Numbered from the stretch's first letter, positions 15,672-25,814 are shown. The stretch is 64,000 nucleotides of DNA from Algoriphagus chordae (GCF_003254055.1 NZ_QKZT01000012.1:91736-155735), one strand, 5' to 3'. Notes: generated from the sequence alone by a model not told the origin. Translations and numbers: made by a program.

Positions 15672-17057
15672 TTATGCAGCCTGCGCTGTTCCGAATACAC
15701 CTACCATATTAAGTATTAGTAAAATAATTACAATTGGACAAATCCACTTCACAAAGAACATCCATCCCAATCTGAAAGGACCCTTGAAACCTGGTGCTCC
15801 CAACTTCAATTCATCTGCATATTCCGAAATCTTAGAAGCCCAACCAGTGTATAAGGCAAGCATCAAGCAGATAACGATCACGGCGAAGGTACCGAAGACA
15901 AAGTCCATTATGCCGAAGAAACCTTCAAGTCTATTTCCAAAGAAGTTGATATGCAAATTGGCAAAGAATGTACCTGGAATCTGAGATAAAGCAGACGGAA
16001 CAGAAAGCGCCATCGCAGCAACACCAATAGTCCAGGTAGCTCTTTTTCTACCCCACTTTTTGTCATCAATCAGATAAGACACCGGAACTTCCAACATCGA
16101 GATCGTAGAAGTCAAAGCAGCTACCATCAATAAGATAAAGAAAAGAGCTCCTACGATATGACCACCTGGCATGGCAGCAAATACCTTTGGCAATACGTCA
16201 AAAACCAAAGCTGGTCCTGCAGCAGGATCCTTACCTGGAAGTAAGGCAAATAAGGCTGGAAACACCATCAATCCACCCAACAAGGCAACTGAAGTATCCA
16301 TCCCTGCGATCCATCCCGCAGATTGTACAATATTAGATTTCTTTGGTAGATAAGATCCAAAAGTGATCATCAAACCCCAGCCTACAGACATAGAGAAGAA
16401 TGCTTGACCAAGCGCTTGAAGGATTACAGCTGGATTAATTTTGCTGAAATCAGGCTTCAAATAATATTCAATACCTGCTGATGCACCTTCTAAGGTTACT
16501 GCTCTTCCTGCAATGAAAATAATGATGATAAACAAAACCGGCATCAAAAATTTAGAAGCTTTCTCTATACCTCCAGACACACCACCCAAGACGATCAAGA
16601 TAGTCGCCAGAATAAATATGAACGTAAGAGGAATCACATACAGCGGAGTCTGAACAAACTCCGCAAAATCTACCGGAACGTTGATGATTTCAGTGATAAT
16701 ATACCCTACTGTCCAACCTGCAATCACCGAATAGTAGCTAAAAACAAAGAAGCAAACCAGGACGCAAAGTACACCTGCAAGTTGCCAGAAGCCATTTCCA
16801 CCTGTTTCACGGACAGCTCCGATTGGGTTTTTACCTGATTTTCTACCTAATGCTATTTCATTCAATAGTAATGGCAATGCTATAAATAGCACACAAATAA
16901 TATATACAAATACGAAGGCTCCTCCTCCATTTTCACCGACCAAATACGGGAATCTCCAAATATTCCCAAGACCTACGGCAGATCCCGCTGCGGCCATGAT
17001 GAATCCCAAACTAGAACCAAATTCGCCTCTTTCTTCGGTATCGTTTTTAAGTGCCAT
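15672..17057 (-). CDS. Sodium-dependent transporter, NSS (SNF) family
   Basis: This 461-aa polytopic protein has about 11-12 TM segments. The N-terminal signature is GSSLGFIMAAAGSAVGLGNIWRFPYLVGENGGGAFV (about 14-49), the unwound TM1 sodium/substrate site of the LeuT fold. NSS carriers import amino acids or related solutes with Na+. The TM6 region SMSVGWGLMITFGSYL and the Na2-site region of TM8 are also present. The C-terminal tail is short, as in bacterial members. It is monocistronic with its own terminator. Substrate cannot be read from sequence. Confidence 0.92.
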   Translation of the reverse strand: MALKNDTEERGEFGSSLGFIMAAAGSAVGLGNIWRFPYLVGENGGGAFVFVYIICVLFIALPLLLNEIALGRKSGKNPIGAVRETGGNGFWQLAGVLCVLVCFFVFSYYSVIAGWTVGYIITEIINVPVDFAEFVQTPLYVIPLTFIFILATILIVLGGVSGGIEKASKFLMPVLFIIIIFIAGRAVTLEGASAGIEYYLKPDFSKINPAVILQALGQAFFSMSVGWGLMITFGSYLPKKSNIVQSAGWIAGMDTSVALLGGLMVFPALFALLPGKDPAAGPALVFDVLPKVFAAMPGGHIVGALFFILLMVAALTSTISMLEVPVSYLIDDKKWGRKRATWTIGVAAMALSVPSALSQIPGTFFANLHINFFGNRLEGFFGIMDFVFGTFAVIVICLMLALYTGWASKISEYADELKLGAPGFKGPFRLGWMFFVKWICPIVIILLILNMVGVFGTAQAA

Positions 17058-17097
17058 AAACTATTATAAAATTAAATTAAGGGTGTATAAACTGCTT

Positions 17098-18015
17098 TTA
17101 AGCGCGGGCTAAGATAATTTGTTTTGCCAAAATACCAATTGCCGTTCGGAAAGTTTTCGGCTCAAAACCAAGCTGTTCGCGAGCTTTGGTAATGACAAAA
17201 CCTGTTTTTAAGGGTCTTTTTGCTGGCTGAGTAAAAGTGCTCGAATCAGCTCTTTTGATTAAGTCCTTATTCAGACCAAAGAAGTCGGCTGTTGTGTTTG
17301 CCATTTCATAGGGGGTCAAAAAGTCTGGGCCTGAAATATTAAAAACCCCTTCTGCTTCTTTCTCCGCGATCAAAATACAACCTGCCGCCAAGTCTTCGGC
17401 GAGCGTAGGAGTACGGAATTGATCATCCACTACTTGGATTTCTTTTCCAGCTTCTAGAGAAGACTTCACCCAAAGGACAATATTCGTACGACTCATATCA
17501 TGGGCTATTCCGAATACTAATACAGTTCGAGCAATTGCCCACTTTGCTTTTGACTTCATAACCATCTCTTCGCCGATCAGCTTGGTCTCCCCATAATAAT
17601 TTACCGGGGCAGGAATGGCATTTTCATCCAAAGGTCCCTCCTCACCAGAGAAAATAAAGTCCGTAGAAACGAATATAAAGTGAGCATTTGCAGCCTCGGC
17701 AGCTTTGATCAAATAGGCAGTGGCATTTACATTGGCATCGTAACAAGCCTCCTGATTCTGCTCACACTGATCCACATGTGTCATAGCTGCCCCATGGATA
17801 ATGACATCTGGATTGATATCTCCCAAGGTTTGGGCTACCTGTGCAGCATCTGTGATTTCCAGTGAAACGTATTCGAAACCTTCGCCTGGTAATCTGCATT
17901 CACCTTTACCGCTAGCGATCACTTGGAATTCACCTTTTCCCACCAATTGTGAAACAAGCTTTTGTCCAAGCAAACCATTGGCTCCAGTGATAAATATTTT
18001 CTTCTTACTTGTCAT
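17098..18015 (-). CDS. RmlD-like SDR (dTDP-4-dehydrorhamnose reductase family)
   Basis: From ATG at 18015 this is 305 aa. The Rossmann motif is ITGANGLLGQKL near the N terminus, and the catalytic pair is in VNYYGETKLIGE (YxxxK). The RmlD-type HGAAMTHVDQCE block is also present. RmlD makes dTDP-L-rhamnose, but isolated homologues act on other sugar nucleotides and no rml genes lie nearby. A start 6 codons upstream is possible; 18015 is preferred, overlapping the cyclophilin gene by 11 bp. It is the last gene of a seven-gene minus-strand operon. Confidence 0.82.
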   Translation of the reverse strand: MTSKKKIFITGANGLLGQKLVSQLVGKGEFQVIASGKGECRLPGEGFEYVSLEITDAAQVAQTLGDINPDVIIHGAAMTHVDQCEQNQEACYDANVNATAYLIKAAEAANAHFIFVSTDFIFSGEEGPLDENAIPAPVNYYGETKLIGEEMVMKSKAKWAIARTVLVFGIAHDMSRTNIVLWVKSSLEAGKEIQVVDDQFRTPTLAEDLAAGCILIAEKEAEGVFNISGPDFLTPYEMANTTADFFGLNKDLIKRADSSTFTQPAKRPLKTGFVITKAREQLGFEPKTFRTAIGILAKQIILARA

Positions 18016-18850
18016 CGGGGTAGCTGTAGCCATATTCTTTTTCGATTTTTTTGCGAGACATTTTATCCACTTTCACAGTCATATAAACAGGCTCATTTGG
18101 CCTATCTCGGTAGCCAGTAGGGACATTTGATATTTCGTCTGCTACTTCTAAGCCTTGGATCACTTCACCAAAAACCGTGTACTCCTTGTCCAAATGCGGA
18201 ACTCCTCCCACAGTGGTGTAGGCTTCAATTTGCTCAGGGGTAAATTCCTTAGTCAAATTCACATTGAGGGATTCTTCCAACTCATCTCTTTTAGAAAGAA
18301 TCAGATTTGTCAGGCTATCGTATTTCTCCTCATTATAAAGACGGATGTATTCATTCTTCAATTCTGCCTGACTTCCCAACTCCATATACTTCATCAGCGA
18401 TTTCTGAAGTTCCTTCATATCAGTCGTGAGTTCAAGTTCATCGTAGACCTTTCCGATAGTGATGTAAAATTGAGATCCATTTGATCTTCGCTCTGGGTTG
18501 ATACCATCTGGTTGTCGCGCAGCCGCGATCATACCTTTTTTGTGGTAATATTTGGGCCGGATTTCCGCAGGCAAAGTTGGCCATTCCTGAGGCGGAAGGT
18601 TCTCTTTGGTGAAGACGTCCCCGCCCTGGATCATAAAATTCTTCATCACCCGCTGGAACTCGGTAGAATCAAATCTTCCGGCTTCTGCCAATTTGATAAA
18701 ATTGGATTTGTGCTCTGGCGTATCGTCAAAAAGTACCGCCACGATATTTCCATGACTAGTCTCTATGGTGATTACGTAATCTTTCTCTCCTCCACAGGCA
18801 GCGGTACTCGCTAGCAAGAAGACAATAAGTAGGTTTCTTAGATAACTCAT
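18005..18850 (-). CDS. Cyclophilin-type peptidyl-prolyl isomerase lipoprotein
   Basis: This 281-aa lipoprotein (AAC, Cys19) carries a cyclophilin domain. The active-site Arg lies in FQRVMKNFMIQGGD, with NGSQFYIT following and YTVFGEVIQGLEVADEI near the C terminus. About 80 helical, charged residues (roughly 135-215) are inserted between SQFYIT and the final strands, seen in many Bacteroidota homologues. It should assist folding at a membrane in the periplasm. It overlaps hemC by 4 bp and the RmlD-like gene by 11 bp. The usual Trp of the cyclosporin site is not evident. Confidence 0.88.
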   Translation of the reverse strand: MSYLRNLLIVFLLASTAACGGEKDYVITIETSHGNIVAVLFDDTPEHKSNFIKLAEAGRFDSTEFQRVMKNFMIQGGDVFTKENLPPQEWPTLPAEIRPKYYHKKGMIAAARQPDGINPERRSNGSQFYITIGKVYDELELTTDMKELQKSLMKYMELGSQAELKNEYIRLYNEEKYDSLTNLILSKRDELEESLNVNLTKEFTPEQIEAYTTVGGVPHLDKEYTVFGEVIQGLEVADEISNVPTGYRDRPNEPVYMTVKVDKMSRKKIEKEYGYSYPDDK

Positions 18851-19776
18851 TTATTCAAAGTACTTTTAATTTGATCCAATATTACTTTTCCGCCTGCGGC
18901 AAAAACTCGATCAGCTAATTCTTCTCCTATCTTTTCTGGCTGACCTGCATTTCCTTCTACTAGGATAGAAATCCGCTCTTTCCCATCCAAACTCACAATT
19001 CCACCTTTGAGTGTAAGCTGATCGCCGACAAGATTTGCTAGCGCAAAAACAGGGATACTACAACCTCCTTCAAGCACTCTCAAATATGCTCGCTCAGCAC
19101 GCAACCTCAAGGAAGTCTCCAAATGATTACAAGCTGCAGCTATTTTAGTCTTCAATACAGGATCCAATTTCTCTGCCACTTCTATCGCGACAGAACCTTG
19201 CCCTACAGCAGGAGTGAATTCATCCAAATCCAATTCTGCGACTATCATATGATCGTATTCCATGCGATGTGCTCCAGCATATGCCAGCAACAAGGCATCG
19301 CAAAGCCCCTCTTCCATTTTGCGGATTCTGGTTTGCAGATTCCCGCGAACCTCCACTGTCTTCACATGGGGATAAAAATACTTCAGGGTAGAAACCCGAC
19401 GTGTGGATGACGTTCCTAAAACGACGTTCTTCTTGAGCGAAACAGACTTGTCATGAGAGACCAGCACATCATTTTCTTTTTCACGCTCGGTAAAGGCAAT
19501 AATCTCAAAGCCTTCTGGCAAATTGGACTGCATATCCTTTGCGCTATGAACAGCGATGTCAATTCGCCCGTCCAGCAACTGATCTTCCAATTCCTGTGTG
19601 AAAACACCCTTGCTGCCGATCTTGGCAATCGACACATCTAGGATCTGATCACCTTTGGTATCGATGATGACAATCTCAGCTTTCAAGCCTGCTTTTTGCA
19701 GAAGTTCCTCCACATGATAGGCCTGCCAAAGCGCTAATTTGCTTCCGCGTGTACCTATTTTTACTACCTGACTCAT
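18847..19776 (-). CDS. hemC: Porphobilinogen deaminase (hydroxymethylbilane synthase)
   Basis: This 309-aa cytosolic enzyme joins four porphobilinogens into hydroxymethylbilane. Visible motifs are [13 protein letters not shown] at 7-19, HSAKD at 77-81 with the catalytic Asp, RGNLQTR at 144-150, and the dipyrromethane-cofactor Cys in EGGCSIPV (Cys239). Length is normal. It overlaps rimK upstream and the cyclophilin gene downstream by 4 bp each. Other heme genes, hemE (41.2 kb) and hemB (49.7 kb), are in the window but not clustered. Confidence 0.96.
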   Translation of the reverse strand: MSQVVKIGTRGSKLALWQAYHVEELLQKAGLKAEIVIIDTKGDQILDVSIAKIGSKGVFTQELEDQLLDGRIDIAVHSAKDMQSNLPEGFEIIAFTEREKENDVLVSHDKSVSLKKNVVLGTSSTRRVSTLKYFYPHVKTVEVRGNLQTRIRKMEEGLCDALLLAYAGAHRMEYDHMIVAELDLDEFTPAVGQGSVAIEVAEKLDPVLKTKIAAACNHLETSLRLRAERAYLRVLEGGCSIPVFALANLVGDQLTLKGGIVSLDGKERISILVEGNAGQPEKIGEELADRVFAAGGKVILDQIKSTLNK

Positions 19777-20678
19777 TGACTTGATATTTTCATGGGGCGC
19801 TTATTGACCCCCTCTTCTATAAATTTAATGATTGCGCCAGCGATATTTATCCCTGTTGCTTTCTCTATGCCTTCGAGTCCTGGTGAGCTGTTCACTTCCA
19901 ATATCAATGGGCCTCTTGCAGACTGAAGCATATCCACTCCAGCCACATCCAAGCCTAATGCCTTCGCCGCACTTAATGCCGCTTGCTTCTCCGCTCGGCT
20001 CAATTTAATGATTGTCGCCCTTCCTCCTCGATGCAGGTTGGATCTGAATTCACCCTCTGCACCTTGACGCTTCATCGCTCCAACTACTTTGCCGTTTACA
20101 ATAAATGCACGTATATCTGCCCCTTTGGCTTCCTTAATAAATTCCTGCACAATTATTCTCGCTTTCAAGCCGTGAAAGGCTTCAATCACTGACTGACTGG
20201 CTTTTCTAGTTTCTGCCAAAACGACTCCTAATCCTTGAGTTCCTTCAAGCAATTTGATGATCAGTGGTGCTCCGCCCACATGTTCAATAATATGCTTTTC
20301 TCCACCTTTGGAAAAATTGGTAAAGGCAGTCTTCGGCATACCCAATCCAGCACTGGAAAGGATCTGTAAACTTCTCAGCTTGTCTCTGCTCCGAACTATC
20401 GCTTGAGAATGAACTGCTGAAAATGCCCCCATCAACTCGAATTGACGAACTACCGCTGTGCCGTAAAAAGTAACTGATGCCCCAACTCTCGGGATGATTG
20501 CATCTATGTCCGTAAGTTTTTCGCCTTTGTAAATAATAGAAGGCCCATCTTGCTCGATAATCAGGTCACACACACTATGATTCACTATTAGTGCTTCGTG
20601 CCCAGCCTGCTGAATTGCTTCAAAAAGCCTTCTGGTAGAATACAAATTTGGGTTCCTGGATAGGATTGCAATCTTCAT
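19773..20678 (-). CDS. rimK: RimK-family ATP-grasp ligase
   Basis: This 301-aa protein starts at ATG 20678 ([18 protein letters not shown]); a longer in-frame start exists but lacks family similarity. ATP-grasp features include [15 protein letters not shown] (ATP-binding Lys and loop), [19 protein letters not shown] and [13 protein letters not shown] (Mg ligands Glu/Asn). E. coli RimK adds Glu to the C terminus of ribosomal protein S6. The gene lies just downstream of the retropepsin-like protease gene that usually accompanies it, supporting a modification/processing pair. It overlaps hemC by 4 bp. Confidence 0.93.
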   Translation of the reverse strand: MKIAILSRNPNLYSTRRLFEAIQQAGHEALIVNHSVCDLIIEQDGPSIIYKGEKLTDIDAIIPRVGASVTFYGTAVVRQFELMGAFSAVHSQAIVRSRDKLRSLQILSSAGLGMPKTAFTNFSKGGEKHIIEHVGGAPLIIKLLEGTQGLGVVLAETRKASQSVIEAFHGLKARIIVQEFIKEAKGADIRAFIVNGKVVGAMKRQGAEGEFRSNLHRGGRATIIKLSRAEKQAALSAAKALGLDVAGVDMLQSARGPLILEVNSSPGLEGIEKATGINIAGAIIKFIEEGVNKRPMKISSQ

Positions 20679-20736
20679 AAGAAAATTTTTAGAGTTTGAG
20701 TCTATTTCTTGACTCGTAAGATAAATCAGTATTTGC

Positions 20737-21174
20737 TTATTTCTTCCTGTATTGTCTGGCCAAATTGACCTTGGACACATCCACAAGAAAACGATTTTTC
20801 AGGATCTTTCGCCCGAGGAGAATCGCATTCTTCATCTTGGAGCGATCCGATAGGGTAAACTCGGCCGTGTAGGTCTCATCAGCAAGTTCAAAGCTAGTCT
20901 CAATCAAATAACGTAGCTCAGCCTGTCCGAAGGAGTTTTTTACTTTTTTCTCTCTGAAATGCTCAACCCTAATAAACTCGCCAGTATAGGATTTGTGCCC
21001 TGGAAGAAGAGCTTGAAATTGCAAGACTCGCTTGCCATTCACTTCTACTACTTCCAAATTCTCAGCATGAATGCTACTGGTGTAGGCACCCGTATCCACT
21101 TTGGCCCAGACTAAGTTCAGCCCCATATCGGGTAAAGAAATCTTTTCTTTTCGACCGATTATTTTATGTTCCAT
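20737..21174 (-). CDS. Retropepsin-like RimK-associated protease (PF05618)
   Basis: This 145-aa protein has the aspartic protease signature [18 protein letters not shown] (Asp27-Thr-Gly) and ends with [18 protein letters not shown], typical of the family once called ATP-dependent zinc protease. Linkage to rimK is common, and a role in processing peptide tails added by RimK-type ligases has been proposed. Here rimK follows after 58 bp and holB precedes after 1 bp. The function is inferred from family and context. Confidence 0.87.
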   Translation of the reverse strand: MEHKIIGRKEKISLPDMGLNLVWAKVDTGAYTSSIHAENLEVVEVNGKRVLQFQALLPGHKSYTGEFIRVEHFREKKVKNSFGQAELRYLIETSFELADETYTAEFTLSDRSKMKNAILLGRKILKNRFLVDVSKVNLARQYRKK

Positions 21175-21175
21175 A

Positions 21176-22303
21176 TCAGCTGATTTTAGCCATCAATCTG
21201 GTCACATTCATCGAGAGGTCAGTGAAGATAAACTTCGCATTCCCATTTCTTTCCAAATGATAATGTGCCATGTTGAAATCCCCATACAGCTTACCCACAT
21301 GCTCTTCCTTCAATATATTCCCAGAGATTTTATTTACAAAATCACGATCCTCATCATGTGTACGTAGTAGATCATCCAAACCAGCATTTTTGAGAAGTAT
21401 CTCTCGAAGGACATTCAAACCAGTCAGCACCAGTGACTTTTGGGCTTCCTTATCCGATTTGTGAAAATCATCTGCCAAGCCAAAAATACTTTTGAAATCT
21501 GCTTTGTAACAAGACAAAAACCATTCTCTGATTTTCTTCACCTGAAGATCTTCTACCTGATCCACTAGCCGGTAGGCTTCACGGAGATTTCCATCTGCCA
21601 ACATCGCTATTTGCTCCGCAGATGCTTCAATACAAAGATCTTCGGCAACCAGATGGTTTTTAACCTCCTCATCAGAGAAGCCACGAATTGTCACTTTCTG
21701 CGTTCTGGAAAGAATCGTAGTCAGTAACTGATCCGCATGGCTAGTAACCAAAATAAACAGAGTTTTGGGCTGTGGCTCTTCGAGAATTTTCAGCAGGGCA
21801 TTTGCCGCAGCTGGATGCAGGAATTCCGGTGCCCAAATCATCATTATTTTGTAGCCTCCTTCGAAAGACATCAAGGACAGTGATTGAATGATTCTGCGTG
21901 CCGCTCCCTTGGATATATTTAATTGCTTCTTTTCAAAATTATTGAAATAGATAAAATCATGAACGTTGCCATAAGGTTGTTCTATCACAAATTTCCTCCA
22001 GTTGGCCAATAGATCCGGCTTATCCTCCTCGTCGTCTTTGGTCGTTGTAATGGCAGGCATAGCGAAATTCAAATCCGGCATAAGCAATCGACTCATTCGT
22101 TGGCATGAGGAGCATACCCCACAGGAGTCAGTATCACTGGGTTTTTCGCAGTACAAATAGGTGCACAGCGCCAAGGCCATAGTTAGATTGGCTGAGCCTT
22201 CAGGCCCATGAAATAGCAATGCATGCGCCAAATGATTATGTTTGACAGCATTGATCAGGTTCTCTTTGGTTTCGGGAAGCCCCGGTATATCTGCGAATTG
22301 CAT
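21176..22303 (-). CDS. holB: DNA polymerase III delta-prime subunit
   Basis: This 375-aa clamp-loader subunit has a degenerate P-loop (FHGPEGSANLTMA, without the Walker Lys), as in other delta-prime subunits. A zinc module, CEKPSDTDSCGVCSSC, spans about 54-69, and LLKILEEPQPKTLFILVTS carries the sensor region. It pairs with delta and tau/gamma to load the sliding clamp. It sits between the alternative glmU and the retropepsin-like gene with 1-11 bp gaps. Symbol holB follows E. coli usage. Confidence 0.9.
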   Translation of the reverse strand: MQFADIPGLPETKENLINAVKHNHLAHALLFHGPEGSANLTMALALCTYLYCEKPSDTDSCGVCSSCQRMSRLLMPDLNFAMPAITTTKDDEEDKPDLLANWRKFVIEQPYGNVHDFIYFNNFEKKQLNISKGAARRIIQSLSLMSFEGGYKIMMIWAPEFLHPAAANALLKILEEPQPKTLFILVTSHADQLLTTILSRTQKVTIRGFSDEEVKNHLVAEDLCIEASAEQIAMLADGNLREAYRLVDQVEDLQVKKIREWFLSCYKADFKSIFGLADDFHKSDKEAQKSLVLTGLNVLREILLKNAGLDDLLRTHDEDRDFVNKISGNILKEEHVGKLYGDFNMAHYHLERNGNAKFIFTDLSMNVTRLMAKIS

Positions 22304-22314
22304 GTATTAATTGA

Positions 22315-23511
22315 TCAGAATGAAGTTTCCCAAATTCTATAGTTTTTGGACATTTCGAAAATCGTGCGCAAGATCTCTTGATCCTCTGCATTCAATTCCA
22401 GTCCTCTTCTTGCTACCACGGCTTTTGCTGTCTCTAGAAACTTTGGAAACAAAAAGGTAGAGAATCCTTCCTCTCCACCCCAAGCAAAGGAAGGAATAAA
22501 TTTACGAGGAAATCCAGGTCCAAAAACATTGGAGCCAATTCCTACTACAGTTCCGGTGTTGAACATGGTGTTGATACCGCATTTGGAGTGATCTCCCAGC
22601 ATCAAGCCACAAAACTGCAAGCCTGTGTTGGCATAATTTCCTACGGTATAATCCCAAAGCTTCACTTGAGAATAATTGTTTTTCAGGTTACTGGTATTGG
22701 TATCAGCGCCCATATTACACCATTCGCCAATCACAGAATTGCCCAAGAAACCCTCATGGCCTTTATTGCTAAAGCCAAAGATCACGGAGTTGGACACCTC
22801 TCCACCTATTTTACAATGTGGACCCACAGTGGTATCGCCTTTTATTTTCGCTCCCATATTTAGCGTAGAGCTTTCGCAAAGTGCAAAGGGCCCACGAACT
22901 AATGTCCCTTCTTGGATCTCTGTGTTTTTCCCGATGTAGATAGGTCCACCGTCAGCATTCAAAACTGCTGCGCGGATTACTGCACCTTCTTCTATGAAAA
23001 TGTTTTCGGGAGAATATAGCTTGGTATAAGGATCGTTGATTTCAGCAGATTTTCTTCCTTGGGTAATTAAATCAAAATCCTTTCTGATTTCTGCCCCATT
23101 GAACTGGAAGATATTCCAGGTCTTCAAGAGAAGCCTTGGCTCAGAACTCATCTGGATGATTTCTTTGTCCCTTACAGCACTTAGGTTTTTCTCAGTCTCC
23201 CCGATATAAGTAGCGATGAGTATTTTGCCGAAAAACACTGCCTGATTAGCAGTAAGGGACTTCAAAAGCTCAAGACTTTTGCTATCTGGTAGCCAGGCTC
23301 CGTTTATAGCAAGAGCATTTCCTGATTTGCGGGGAAATTTCTTTTGAAGGTAATCTTGGCTAAGAAAAGAAACTGAAGTACCTGTCAACTTCTCCCATTT
23401 TTCAGAAATCTTCAGGATTCCGACACGGAGATCCGCCACAGGTCTTGTAAAAGTAAAGGGGAGCAATGAGCCACGAATCGCGGGATCATCAAACAACAAA
23501 ATAGAGTCCAT
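22315..23511 (-). CDS. Bacteroidota alternative GlmU-like bifunctional protein
   Basis: From ATG 23511 this is 398 aa (MDSILLFDDPAIRGSLLPFTFTRPVADLRVG). The N-terminal half resembles a sugar-nucleotidyltransferase, with a start unlike classical GlmU. From about 165 a left-handed beta-helix of hexapeptide repeats follows (VRGPFALCESSTLNMGAKI, CNMGADTNTSNLKNNYSQVKLW). This is the Bacteroidota family annotated as alternative GlmU, expected to make UDP-GlcNAc from GlcN-1-P; that activity is a family annotation. First gene of the seven-gene operon, 11 bp upstream of holB. Confidence 0.85.
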   Translation of the reverse strand: MDSILLFDDPAIRGSLLPFTFTRPVADLRVGILKISEKWEKLTGTSVSFLSQDYLQKKFPRKSGNALAINGAWLPDSKSLELLKSLTANQAVFFGKILIATYIGETEKNLSAVRDKEIIQMSSEPRLLLKTWNIFQFNGAEIRKDFDLITQGRKSAEINDPYTKLYSPENIFIEEGAVIRAAVLNADGGPIYIGKNTEIQEGTLVRGPFALCESSTLNMGAKIKGDTTVGPHCKIGGEVSNSVIFGFSNKGHEGFLGNSVIGEWCNMGADTNTSNLKNNYSQVKLWDYTVGNYANTGLQFCGLMLGDHSKCGINTMFNTGTVVGIGSNVFGPGFPRKFIPSFAWGGEEGFSTFLFPKFLETAKAVVARRGLELNAEDQEILRTIFEMSKNYRIWETSF

Positions 23512-23523
23512 GAGGCAAAAATA

Positions 23524-23560
23524 AAAAAGTCTCCCGGAATCCATGCTCCGGGAGACTTTT
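23524..23560 (-). terminator. Terminator after rpmE
   Basis: AAAAGTCTCCCGG and CCGGGAGACTTTT form a 13-bp stem with T tracts on both strands. It lies between rpmE and the alternative glmU, so it ends rpmE transcription and makes glmU start a new unit. Confidence 0.88.
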
Positions 23561-23580
23561 TAGCCTGAGATAAGGAAGAA

Positions 23581-23829
23581 TTACTTCTTCTGAGCGTATC
23601 TTCTGTTGAATTTCTCAACACGACCCGCAGTATCAAGCATCATTTTCTTACCTGTGTAGAATGGGTGAGACTGAGAGCTCACTTCCACCTTGTACAATGG
23701 ATAATCGTTGCCATCTTCCCAAGTGATTGTTTCGCTTGTTTCGATAGTTGACTTAGTAAGAAATTTAAACTCGCTAGAAGTGTCGTAGAAAACGACGTCT
23801 CTGTAGTTTGGATGGATATCAGCTTTCAT
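23581..23829 (-). CDS. rpmE2: 50S ribosomal protein L31 type B
   Basis: This 82-aa protein has [19 protein letters not shown] and [20 protein letters not shown], the type B L31 pattern. It lacks the zinc-binding cysteines of type A L31. Bacteroidota commonly have only this form. It is monocistronic with its own promoter (23869-23899) and terminator. Confidence 0.96.
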   Translation of the reverse strand: MKADIHPNYRDVVFYDTSSEFKFLTKSTIETSETITWEDGNDYPLYKVEVSSQSHPFYTGKKMMLDTAGRVEKFNRRYAQKK

Positions 23830-23868
23830 ATTATTGCTAGTTATATAGTACCTCTTTCAAATGAGGCA

Positions 23869-23899
23869 CAAAGTTACTCTTTTTCAGAAAACCCACCAA
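23869..23899 (-). promoter_or_regulatory. Promoter of rpmE
   Basis: On the minus strand TTG (23897-23899) is followed by a 20-nt spacer and a perfect TAACTTTG (23869-23876), matching the Bacteroidota consensus TTG-N19/20-TAnnTTTG. It lies about 40 bp upstream of the rpmE ATG. Confidence 0.65.
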
Positions 23900-24101
23900 A
23901 TCTTTGTCAAGTATTTCTAAGTCAATTGATCAAAAGGATTTAAAAAGTGGTTTCCAGAACACAAAAGAAGCTTTATTAGCTCAAAAATAAAATAGGCACA
24001 GCCCAGTTTAGCCCTGAAAATTAATTGCTACTCATAGCATGGTAAGGAAATAACCTGATTTCAAACCAGTTTAATAGTATTCCATTTTCAGGAATGTTTT
24101 T

Positions 24102-24109
24102 TAGATTTA
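24102..24109 (+). promoter_or_regulatory. -7 element next to the Wzi/RemB-like gene
   Basis: TAGATTTA matches TAnnTTTG at 7 of 8 positions and ends 4 nt before ATG 24114, suggesting a very short leader. Confidence 0.3.
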
Positions 24110-24113
24110 GCCA

Positions 24114-25814
24114 ATGCTAAAACCATACAGTCACAACCCAAGCTCTCGGCTGCTTATTTTTATAGGCATATTTTTACTCCCTCTTTTTGCATTTGCGCAA
24201 GGAAGCTACATCCCATACGACCGGGATTACTACCACAAAATCGATCGATACGAGATCCTGCAAGGAAAAAACAACTCGGCTTTTCATTCTGGAGTGAAGC
24301 CTTACCGAAGAGACTTTGTAGCCAAATACCTGGATAGTCTGGCTGCTGATCCGGTCATCAAGTCAAGTGTAGATAAATTCAACCTTGCTTACTTGAGTCA
24401 GGATAACTGGGAATTTGTGAGTAGAGAAACGCCCTTATCCAAAAAGCCTTTTCTAAAAGCCCTGTATAAGCGCCCAGGAGATTTTGCCTATTATGATAGC
24501 GATGAGTTTGATATTCATGTGAGCCCAGTGTTTTACATAAATGGAGGCGTCGAGCCAGACGATGACCGAAATCCCAACCGCCTTTCAAGAGGTATAGTCT
24601 TGCGTGGCTCAATAGATGACAAAGTTGGGTTTTATACTTATTTCACCTCTTCAGAAGCATTTTTTCCATCATGGGTCAAAGGCTATGCAGCATATAATGG
24701 CGCTGTGCCTGGCGAAGGATTCTGGAAAGAATATAAGGGAGATGGTTACAGCTACTTCTCAGCATTGGGGCATGTAAGTTTTAATGTCAGCAAACACATT
24801 CAAGTGGAAGTCGGGCACGACCGCAACTTTATAGGAGAAGGCTACAGGTCTTTTATATTATCCGACTTTTCCAATCCCTACATGTTTGTCAAACTCAACA
24901 CACAGGTATGGAAGTTTCAGCTGACCAATATCTGGAGCCAAATGACGGCAGACGTCTTTTATGATAGAGGAAGACCAACAGACGGAAAGTACCCCCAGAA
25001 ATTTTTCGCCTTTAGCAGGCTGGGAATGAATATTGGCAAGAACTTGAATATTGGATGGTTTTCATCGGTGATGACAGATGAGGTAAACTTCAACTATTTC
25101 AACCCTATCATCTTTATGCGCTGGGTGGAGCAGCAGCAAGGAACTCCAGACAAGGTTATGCTGGGACTAGATGGCAAGTGGATTTTCACTCCAGGCATGG
25201 AATTGTACGGTCAGTTTGCGCTTGATGAATTCGTCTTCAACGAGTTCTTTGGTGTGGATGGGAAAAACTCCAAGAGGAATAAATACGGTGTCCAAATGGG
25301 TTATAAGTATATGGATGTATTTGGCCTTTCTAACCTGGACTTTCAATTTGAATGGAATCAAGCAAGACCTTATACATTTCAGGAAAAATTTGATTATCAA
25401 TCCTACTCCAACTGGAGAACTCCTTTAACTCATCCTCGGGGTGCGAATTTCAGGGAATTCATTAGTATAATCCGGTACCAGCCTCTTCCGAAGTTAAGTC
25501 TTACACTCACTGGCATGTATCAACTCTATGGAGCAGATCCGGATGAGGAGACCAACTGGGGAGGGGATGTTTTGAAAAACAGGCTACAGGGAAGCCCTAC
25601 AGGATTGTTTGATAATGTGATCGGCCAGGGAATAGAAAACAAGGTGATCCAGACCAATTTAAATGCGAGTTATATGCTGCGTCACAATTTCTTCATTGAC
25701 GCATCACATTCTTTCAGAAGACGTACCGCTCAAGATCTAGATAGCCCAGAGACCAATCAATACCTGCAACTGGCCTTCCGCTGGAACTTTATCAGACCAG
25801 ATTACAACTATTAA
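24114..25814 (+). CDS. Outer-membrane beta-barrel, Wzi/RemB-like
   Basis: This 566-aa protein has a signal peptide ending LPLFAFAQG. A domain with YIPYDRDYYHKIDRYEILQG follows, then a long run of amphipathic strands (FEWNQARPYTFQ, LQLAFRWNFIRP) ending in an aromatic-rich C terminus. The mix of an N-terminal helical domain and a barrel resembles capsule-assembly Wzi proteins and the Bacteroidota gliding-associated RemB family. HVEVGHDRNFIGEGYRS-like blocks (about 235-245) are typical of Wzi-type barrels. It is monocistronic, upstream of an ABC exporter gene. Role in surface polysaccharide or motility is inferred. Confidence 0.75.
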   Translation: MLKPYSHNPSSRLLIFIGIFLLPLFAFAQGSYIPYDRDYYHKIDRYEILQGKNNSAFHSGVKPYRRDFVAKYLDSLAADPVIKSSVDKFNLAYLSQDNWEFVSRETPLSKKPFLKALYKRPGDFAYYDSDEFDIHVSPVFYINGGVEPDDDRNPNRLSRGIVLRGSIDDKVGFYTYFTSSEAFFPSWVKGYAAYNGAVPGEGFWKEYKGDGYSYFSALGHVSFNVSKHIQVEVGHDRNFIGEGYRSFILSDFSNPYMFVKLNTQVWKFQLTNIWSQMTADVFYDRGRPTDGKYPQKFFAFSRLGMNIGKNLNIGWFSSVMTDEVNFNYFNPIIFMRWVEQQQGTPDKVMLGLDGKWIFTPGMELYGQFALDEFVFNEFFGVDGKNSKRNKYGVQMGYKYMDVFGLSNLDFQFEWNQARPYTFQEKFDYQSYSNWRTPLTHPRGANFREFISIIRYQPLPKLSLTLTGMYQLYGADPDEETNWGGDVLKNRLQGSPTGLFDNVIGQGIENKVIQTNLNASYMLRHNFFIDASHSFRRRTAQDLDSPETNQYLQLAFRWNFIRPDYNY

